A stretch of 10,263 bases of DNA from Desulfobacterales bacterium (GTDB lineage Bacteria; Desulfobacterota; Syntrophobacteria; B119-G9): contig JALXAI010000559.1 in assembly GCA_026992215.1 (NCBI GenBank), forward strand, positions 1 to 10,263. Direction: 5' to 3'. A model generated the notes under the pieces. That model saw only the letters and a program-made list of their open reading frames with translations, did not search any database and was not told the DNA's origin. Position numbers and translations under genes: made by a program. Shown piece by piece: positions 6,082 through 10,263 of this stretch. The first letter of the stretch is position 1. The number at the start of each line of letters is the position of its first letter.

Positions 6082-6555
6082 ATGAAACTCCCACGTGATC
6101 CGGTTATAGGTGTTATTGGTTCCGCACAGTGTGATGGTGATATCTACGAAATTGCAAGGGCAGTCGGGCACGAGATTGCCCTTAAGGGCTGTAACCTTGT
6201 CTGTGGAGGGCTGACGGGAGTAATGGAAGCGGCGAGCCGCGGCGCCAAAGAAGCAGGTGGAACTACAATAGGTATATTGCCTGGTGACTCGAAAGAGAGT
6301 GCAAACCCCTACATCGATATTTGTATTGTCACCAATATGGGTTTCGCAAGAAACGCCATTATAGCCCTGACAGCAGATGCATTAATTGCAATCTCCGGCG
6401 GTTACGGAACAATCTCTGAAATAGCCTTTGGCTTGAAGCTAGGAAAATCCGTTTTTTCCCTGCACAGCGACATCAGCGTCACGGGGCTGGTCAGGTGCCA
6501 GAGCCCCGGCGAGGCGGTGAGACGCGCGATAAAAGCTGTAAAGAGCGCGGTGTAG
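6082..6555 (+). CDS. TIGR00725 / LOG-like (SLOG superfamily) nucleotide-binding protein
   Basis: The 157-residue Rossmann-type protein has IGVIGSAQCDG (9-19), CGGLTGVMEAASRGAKEAGG (41-60), IGILPG (63-68), GFARNAIIALTADALIAISG (87-106) and GGYGTISEIAFGLKLGK (106-122). These are the hallmarks of the TIGR00725 group, related to LOG phosphoribohydrolases and to SLOG nucleotide sensors. In true LOG enzymes the loop reads PGGxGTxxE; here it is SGGYGTISE, keeping the Gly-rich loop and the Glu but not the Pro. It therefore probably binds a nucleotide or nucleotide sugar; a phosphoribohydrolase activity is possible but not shown. It begins 3 nt after the pcm stop with only weak Shine-Dalgarno-like purines, suggesting coupled translation and a shared operon. 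The exact function is unknown. Confidence 0.88.
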   Translation: MKLPRDPVIGVIGSAQCDGDIYEIARAVGHEIALKGCNLVCGGLTGVMEAASRGAKEAGGTTIGILPGDSKESANPYIDICIVTNMGFARNAIIALTADALIAISGGYGTISEIAFGLKLGKSVFSLHSDISVTGLVRCQSPGEAVRRAIKAVKSAV

Positions 6556-6621
6556 TCGGTCTTTCCTCTACGCCCCCGTGGGTCGGTTCCCGGTGCCCGC
6601 AACAGTGTATGAAAATCTCCC

Positions 6622-6715
6622 GGGGAAAAGTTGCAGGTCGCACGTCCTTGTGATCATCCGGTCGGGAATTAGCTGTTTTCCCCGTCTGCCTTCATTGATA
6701 AATCCAGGGGAAAAA
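6622..6715. repeat. GGGGAAAA / TTTTCCCC repeat set in the convergent gap
   Basis: CGGGGAAAA (6621-6629) is exactly complementary to TTTTCCCCG (6676-6684), and GGGGAAAA recurs directly at 6707-6714, where it can pair with the same TTTTCCCC. The two GGGGAAAA copies are followed by GTTG and AGTTGG, so they form an imperfect direct repeat. The set lies between two convergent operons (6556-6798), where transcript ends are expected. Confidence 0.4.
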
Positions 6716-6798
6716 GTTGGCGCAAGCGGCCTTCTTTCAAAGCATCTGCCAGGGAACACGTGACGTTCCTGTGTATAAACATCCTCGTTGAGACTGCG

Positions 6799-7104
6799 CT
6801 AGACGGCCGGGGCGGCTTCTTCCCTTTTTTTCTTTTTGTATATGAGAATCAGGTTCCTTACATATATGAAACATCCCAGCCCCTGCCCCATGGTGAAAAC
6901 AATATCGCGTTTCCCTATCGCATAGATCGTCAGTGTAATGCCTCCCAGGATCGAGAGATACCAGAATATCACCGGCACATAACTTTCTTTTTTTCTTTCA
7001 GAAGCCAGCCATTGAACTATGAACCTTGATCCAAAGAAGCATTGTCCCAGGAAACCGAAAGCAGTCCAGCTATCGATAGTAAACCCAAACAAGTTCAAAT
7101 TCAC
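6799..7104 (-). CDS. LAB_N domain membrane protein (lipid-A-disaccharide synthase N-terminal-like)
   Basis: The 101-residue protein matches the LAB_N domain: GFLGQCFFGSRFIVQWLASE (17-36), then a Ser- and Pro-containing link, FWYLSILGGITLTIYAI (47-63), RDIVFTMGQGLGCFIYVRNL (66-85) and a lysine-rich tail. It has about three hydrophobic segments (roughly 12-33, 43-62 and 68-88) and is predicted to sit in the inner membrane. The domain occurs at the N-terminus of some LpxB proteins and as stand-alone small proteins near lipid- or sugar-modification genes; its own activity is uncertain. The start is GTG, overlapping the TGA of the upstream deaminase by 4 nt (GTGA), with GGGAGA (7111-7116) 6 nt before it. 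No lipid A gene is adjacent, so the coupling to a deaminase is unexpected. Confidence 0.88.
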   Translation of the reverse strand: MNLNLFGFTIDSWTAFGFLGQCFFGSRFIVQWLASERKKESYVPVIFWYLSILGGITLTIYAIGKRDIVFTMGQGLGCFIYVRNLILIYKKKKREEAAPAV

Positions 7105-8444
7105 TTTGACTCTCCCACTCTTATTTGACTGTTTTTTATTCTACTCGATACCTCTGATACTTTTTCCATTACTTCCATCTCGTCAAAACTTAGTATTTGC
7201 CTCTCCCGGACAACAATTTTTCCGTTAACAATCACATCTCTCACGTCGCTGCCTTTTGCACAGTAAACGAGGTGCGAGTACGGATCATAAACAGGTGCAA
7301 GGTGTGGTGCTTCCATCGATAAAACGATCAAGTCCGCAAGCTTTCCCTTTTCTATTGACCCTGTTTTCTTCCCCAGGCCAATGGCAGCTGCACCTCGCCG
7401 GGTTGCCATTTCAACCACGGAAAAAGCCGGAACGACGGTCGGATCAGCGGACCATACTTTGTGAACCTTTGCCGTAAGGTCCATGTCTCTTAGCAAATCA
7501 AGCCTGTTGTTGCTCGCGCATCCATCGGTTCCAATGCCAACGTTGATACCGGTTTCAAGATACTTCGGCAACGGGGCGACACCTGCGGCCAGCTTCATGT
7601 TACTTGAAACAACATGCGATACCCCGGCACCGCTTTCTTTCAACACTTGTATTTCCTCTTCGTTCAACCACACGGCATGCGCAACCAGCGTACGGGAGTC
7701 AAGAATGCCCAGGTTTTTGAGATGAAATGTCGGCCTTGTGTTTTTTTCCCCCTCAAATTCCGAAGCTTCGTTTTCTGTTTCAGACAGATGAATCTGGAAA
7801 AGCACACCGGCCGAAGCACACAACTCCTTCATTCTGATGAGCGTCTCATCGCTGCAGGTATACGGTGAATGGCAAAAAATCGACGGATAAACCCTATCGG
7901 AGAACCTGTGGTATTTTTCGATAAATTTCACCGCGGTAGTATAGTTACTCGAAGGATCCTGCGTATCTGGTGTAGGATAATCCAGAATGCCCTGCCCTAC
8001 AACCGCCCTGATACCGCATTCGCTAACTGCCTCTGCTACGGCAGAACAAAAAAAATACCCATCACAAAAGGTTGTTATTCCGTTTTTCAACATCTCAGCA
8101 ATAGCCAGCCTGGTCCCCTGGTAAACCAGGCTTTCGTTCACGTGCTTTGCTTCCGCGGGAAAGATGTGGTCAAAGAGCCACTCTTTCAAAGGCATGTCGT
8201 CTGCATAACCTCTGAAAAGCGTCATGGCGGCATGAGTATGAGTATTTATCAGTCCCGGCATGACGAGGCAATTGGTGGCGTCTATTATCGTTTTTGGATT
8301 ATATTTGCTGGCACAATATGCCGTAGAGAAACCAGCATCAACAATATAATGATCCTTGATTGCCACAAACCCTGGATTGTAGGTTGTTTTGGCGTTATCC
8401 AGGGTGAGTACCCAGCCACCCAGAATTACTATATCCACTTCCAT
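7101..8444 (-). CDS. MtaD-like adenosine-type deaminase, second (diverged) copy
   Basis: Amidohydrolase-superfamily TIM-barrel enzyme of the MtaD/SsnA group, 447 residues. Metal ligands are retained: H69 and H71 in NTHTHAAMTLFRG, H219 in IHLSETENE, H256 in VAHAVWL and D307 in GIGTDGCASNN; H192 in FCHSPYTCSDE is also kept. Known relatives deaminate S-adenosylhomocysteine, methylthioadenosine or adenosine. It differs from the neighbour copy at positions normally conserved: TTFCDGYFF (124-132) where TTFTDMY is usual, and SHVVSSNMKL (276-285) where AHNPESNMKL is usual. Substrate preference may have shifted, so I leave the symbol blank. The chosen ATG (8444) lies 10 nt after the upstream stop with GAGG upstream; an ATG at 8495 would add 17 atypical residues and a 41-nt overlap. 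The stop overlaps the LAB_N start. Confidence 0.9.
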   Translation of the reverse strand: MEVDIVILGGWVLTLDNAKTTYNPGFVAIKDHYIVDAGFSTAYCASKYNPKTIIDATNCLVMPGLINTHTHAAMTLFRGYADDMPLKEWLFDHIFPAEAKHVNESLVYQGTRLAIAEMLKNGITTFCDGYFFCSAVAEAVSECGIRAVVGQGILDYPTPDTQDPSSNYTTAVKFIEKYHRFSDRVYPSIFCHSPYTCSDETLIRMKELCASAGVLFQIHLSETENEASEFEGEKNTRPTFHLKNLGILDSRTLVAHAVWLNEEEIQVLKESGAGVSHVVSSNMKLAAGVAPLPKYLETGINVGIGTDGCASNNRLDLLRDMDLTAKVHKVWSADPTVVPAFSVVEMATRRGAAAIGLGKKTGSIEKGKLADLIVLSMEAPHLAPVYDPYSHLVYCAKGSDVRDVIVNGKIVVRERQILSFDEMEVMEKVSEVSSRIKNSQIRVGESK

Positions 8445-8454
8445 CTTATTTTCG

Positions 8455-9774
8455 TTACCTCGGCTTGATAACGGTGCGTGCAATTTCATCGACATCTCTG
8501 ATTACCCTCGCGAGCTCCAGTGTTTTTAGTTCACGATTATCCATAACCACCTTACCGTTTATTATCGAAGTCCTCACGTCCGCCGAGGATGCTGTGTAGA
8601 CAAGATGAGAATAAATATTGTAAACGGGGGTGAGATGAGCCTTTCTGAAATCCACAACTATGATATCCGCTTTTTTCCCTGGCTCCACGGAACCAACTAC
8701 GCTATCCATCTTTATTGCCTTGGCAGCCTCTATGGTCGCCATTTTTACCACTGTTTCCGCTGGTAAAACCGTGGGATCTCCCGTGGCAACCTTGTGGAGC
8801 TTTGCGCAGGTATCCATTTCTCCCCACATGTCAAGGTCATTGTTGCTCGCACATCCATCAGTCCCGAGACCCACCGTGACACCTTTCTCAAGAAGCCTGG
8901 GAACGGGGCAAATACCGGAAACAAGCTTCATGTTACTTTCCGGATTGTGGGCAACCCTGGCATCATAACGAGCAAGGATTTCGATATCTTTTTCTGTGAG
9001 TTTTACGCAGTGTACACCGATGAATTTTGGAGATAATAAGCCAAGCTTCTCTACATGTTCCACAGGTGTCATGCCGTACTTCTCTTTGACCTGCCTGACT
9101 TCGTCATCGTTTTCAGATAGATGTATAATAAATTGAGTGTCATATTTAACGGCGAGTTCATAACACTTTTTCAGAAGTTCTGGCGAACAGGTGTATACAG
9201 CGTGAGGTTGAACTGCAACAGTGACCAGATCGTCTCCTGACCACTCTTTTATGAGACCTTCTGTAAATTCGAGCCCTTTTTCAGGAGGACCGTAATTTGG
9301 GGAAGGAAAATCGTAGAGCACTTCCCCGATGATCGCCCTCATACCTGCTCTTTTCGCCGCCAGCGCAACCTGGTCAGCGAAAAGATACATATCGGTGAAG
9401 GTAGTGGTGCCACCGAGGATCATTTCGGCACAGGCAAGCAGAGTTCCCTTATAGACTATGTCTCGATTTATCTTCTTTTCGGCAGGGAAAATATGTTCAT
9501 TGAGCCACGTCATCAAGGGAAGATCGTCGGCCAGGCCCCTGAAAACGGTCATCGGAGCATGAGTATGCACATTGATCAAACCGGGCATAATGACGCATCC
9601 CGATGCGTCAATCTTATGCTTCGGTTCAAAGGAGGCAACAATTTTTTCTTTCTCACCCACGGCAACAATTCGGTCACCGCGTATTGCCACCGCGCCATTT
9701 TCATAAATTGCCCCCGACGAATCCATGGTAACTACTCGACCACCATGAATCAATATATCGGCTGCCTCTTTCAT
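8455..9774 (-). CDS. mtaD: 5-methylthioadenosine / S-adenosylhomocysteine deaminase
   Basis: A 439-residue amidohydrolase with a textbook MtaD sequence: GLINVHTHAPMTVFRGLADD (metal ligands H70, H72), TTFTDMYLF (124-132), QPHAVYTCSPELL (H191), IIHLSENDDE (H218, E221), IGVHCVKLT (H255), AHNPESNMKLVSGICP (275-290) and GLGTDGCASNNDLDM (D306). It hydrolyses the adenine amino group of S-adenosylhomocysteine or methylthioadenosine to the inosyl forms plus ammonia, part of SAM by-product salvage. One small departure is HAVYTCS where HAPYTCS is usual. The ATG at 9774 is chosen because AAAGGAG (9780-9786, minus strand) lies 5 nt upstream; the ATG at 9789 overlaps that site. First gene of a three-gene minus-strand operon (gap of 10 nt to the next). 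Exact substrate preference is inferred from the family. Confidence 0.94.
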   Translation of the reverse strand: MKEAADILIHGGRVVTMDSSGAIYENGAVAIRGDRIVAVGEKEKIVASFEPKHKIDASGCVIMPGLINVHTHAPMTVFRGLADDLPLMTWLNEHIFPAEKKINRDIVYKGTLLACAEMILGGTTTFTDMYLFADQVALAAKRAGMRAIIGEVLYDFPSPNYGPPEKGLEFTEGLIKEWSGDDLVTVAVQPHAVYTCSPELLKKCYELAVKYDTQFIIHLSENDDEVRQVKEKYGMTPVEHVEKLGLLSPKFIGVHCVKLTEKDIEILARYDARVAHNPESNMKLVSGICPVPRLLEKGVTVGLGTDGCASNNDLDMWGEMDTCAKLHKVATGDPTVLPAETVVKMATIEAAKAIKMDSVVGSVEPGKKADIIVVDFRKAHLTPVYNIYSHLVYTASSADVRTSIINGKVVMDNRELKTLELARVIRDVDEIARTVIKPR

Positions 9775-9792
9775 GGTAACTCCTTTCATTTG

Positions 9793-9837
9793 TTAGCTGA
9801 TAAACAGCCAGCATATTAACCAGAAAAATGGCATCAT
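9793..9837 (-). CDS. Possible 14-residue hydrophobic leader peptide before mtaD
   Basis: A minus-strand mini-ORF encodes MMPFFWLICWLFIS and ends 18 nt before the mtaD ATG. A strong SD-like GGAGGA (9859-9864) is 21 nt upstream, too far in linear form, but CAAAAA-TTC-TTTTTG (9844-9858, minus-strand reading) between them can fold and shorten the distance. ORFs this short occur often by chance, so this is only a candidate. Confidence 0.2.
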   Translation of the reverse strand: MMPFFWLICWLFIS

Positions 9838-9962
9838 TTAAAGCAAAAAGAATTTTTGTCCTCCTCTCGGCATGCAGCTAATTCTGACATCCCTTCAGGC
9901 GGGAGCATCCAGATTTTCAAGAACGATTTATTTGATATCTCCGTCTTCCCCATGGATGCACA

Positions 9963-9968
9963 ATTATA
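9963..9968 (-). promoter_or_regulatory. Candidate -10 element for the mtaD operon
   Basis: A perfect TATAAT on the minus strand, but without a recognisable -35 at 16-18 nt. If used, transcription starts near 9956 and the mtaD leader is about 180 nt. Confidence 0.3.
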
Positions 9969-10018
9969 ACCATGTGATTTTGCTAGATATATCCGGAACA
10001 AACGACGCCAACTTTTTC

Positions 10019-10049
10019 TTGACAGTTCCGCCTACTTTTGTTAGATAAT
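10019..10049 (+). promoter_or_regulatory. Candidate distal promoter upstream of the tRNA
   Basis: Perfect TTGACA (10019-10024) followed by TAGATAAT (10042-10049). GATAAT is 5 of 6 but at a 19-nt spacer; TAGATA sits at 17 nt with 3 of 6. It would transcribe about 190 nt before the tRNA. Confidence 0.4.
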
Positions 10050-10126
10050 GAGTGCAATCGAAAAGGGACAACACAAGTGAAAACGGAGTAACAGTTCGAA
10101 GATAAATTCAGTGAGGTCTTGCTTTT

Positions 10127-10188
10127 CAAGGGTTTTGATCTTATAGTAATTTTGCTTAATTTATCACCCGGCCAGTTGATCAACCTTG
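10127..10188 (+). repeat. Long bulged inverted repeat upstream of the tRNA
   Basis: CAAGG (10127-10131) plus TTGATC (10135-10140) pair exactly with GATCAA (10178-10183) plus CCTTG (10184-10188), giving 11 bp with a 3-nt bulge (GTT) and a 37-nt loop. No U-run follows, so it is not a terminator. It lies between the distal promoter and the tRNA. Confidence 0.4.
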
Positions 10189-10196
10189 GCGGTTGG

Positions 10197-10224
10197 TTGG
10201 AGAGATAAGTTGGAGTTGTATTAT
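10197..10224 (+). promoter_or_regulatory. Candidate proximal tRNA promoter
   Basis: TTGGAG (10197-10202) and TATTAT (10219-10224, 5 of 6) are spaced by 16 nt. Transcription would start near 10231, about 9 nt before the mature tRNA 5' end. Confidence 0.4.
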
Positions 10225-10239
10225 TACTTTGTTTACTTT

Positions 10240-10263
10240 TCCCCGGTAGCTCAGTTGGTAGAG
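10240..10263 (+). tRNA. tRNA, 5' end only (probably tRNA-Asn)
   Basis: The last 24 nt read as a tRNA 5' half: acceptor strand TCCCCGG (10240-10246), T8-A9, D-stem GCTC, D-loop AGTTGGTA and the start of the 3' D-stem GAG. The anticodon is outside the window. A 5'-T acceptor start TCCCCGG with this D-arm is typical of bacterial tRNA-Asn(GTT), so that is the best guess. Confidence 0.85.

Larger units (their letters stand above)
9775..10239. other. Long intergenic region upstream of mtaD and the tRNA
   Basis: No protein gene is convincing in these 465 bp; the longest frame (9983-10183, minus) has no family likeness. The left part carries the mtaD ribosome binding site, a tiny minus-strand ORF and a TATAAT. 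The right part carries plus-strand promoter-like sequences and a long inverted repeat before the tRNA. Confidence 0.5.

Noticed and set aside
6568..6763. Overlapping ORFs of about 60 codons on both strands in the convergent gap
   Set aside because: Neither has a ribosome binding site or protein-like motif; two opposing frames of the same length suggest chance.
6750..6771. Hairpin AGGGAAC/GTTCCT as a terminator
   Set aside because: Seven base pairs with a bulge, but no T-run on either strand after it.
7869..8468. 199-codon plus-strand ORF
   Set aside because: It lies wholly antisense to the second MtaD-type gene, which has clear family motifs; the plus-strand translation shows no family features.
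8445..8495. Upstream ATG extension of the second MtaD-type gene
   Set aside because: It adds 17 residues unlike family N-termini and overlaps the upstream gene by 41 nt; ATG 8444 fits better.
1..10263. CRISPR array, insertion sequence or prophage
   Set aside because: No regularly spaced repeats, transposase, integrase or phage genes were seen; the tRNA at the right edge is cut off, so an attachment site cannot be judged.

Overview
The window looks like ordinary chromosome from a Gram-negative bacterium of moderate GC content. A lipid-A-synthase-N-terminal-type membrane protein, a PilZ protein, a protein-L-isoaspartate methyltransferase and an AlaC-type aminotransferase fit a Desulfobacterota (deltaproteobacterial) or similar anaerobic lineage. 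This placement is inference from the gene set and not proven by a marker gene. No transposase, integrase, CRISPR array or phage structural gene was seen.

Layout from left to right. (1) Positions 1-176, minus strand: the N-terminal part of an AlaC-like aminotransferase. It is divergent from purM (325-1389, plus), and the 148-bp gap holds a sigma70-like promoter for each direction. (2) purM overlaps by 4 nt a DUF523 gene (1386-1832). A coding-looking but start-less segment (about 1829-2026) and an otherwise gene-free stretch to 2228 follow. (3) Positions 2229-4652: three plus-strand genes with small gaps, namely a small HNH nuclease, a 62-residue cysteine-containing protein and a 610-residue protein I do not recognise. 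This is the least explained part of the window. (4) Positions 4754-6555: a PilZ protein, then pcm behind its own good promoter, then a LOG/SLOG-type nucleotide-binding protein 3 nt after the pcm stop. (5) 6556-6798 is a convergent intergenic region. (6) Positions 9774-6799, minus strand: a compact operon of two diverged MtaD-type deaminases, the second ending in a 4-nt overlap with a small LAB_N membrane protein. (7) 9775-10239 holds no convincing gene but has promoter-like and stem-forming signals on both strands. (8) 10240-10263: the first 24 nt of a tRNA, probably tRNA-Asn.

Functional themes. PurM supplies purines. The two MtaD-type enzymes deaminate S-adenosylhomocysteine, methylthioadenosine or related nucleosides, and Pcm uses SAM and produces S-adenosylhomocysteine, so the right half has a loose SAM/adenosine-salvage flavour. 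The HNH / Cys-rich / 610-residue set is the best candidate for an undescribed unit, but the sequence alone gives no function for it.
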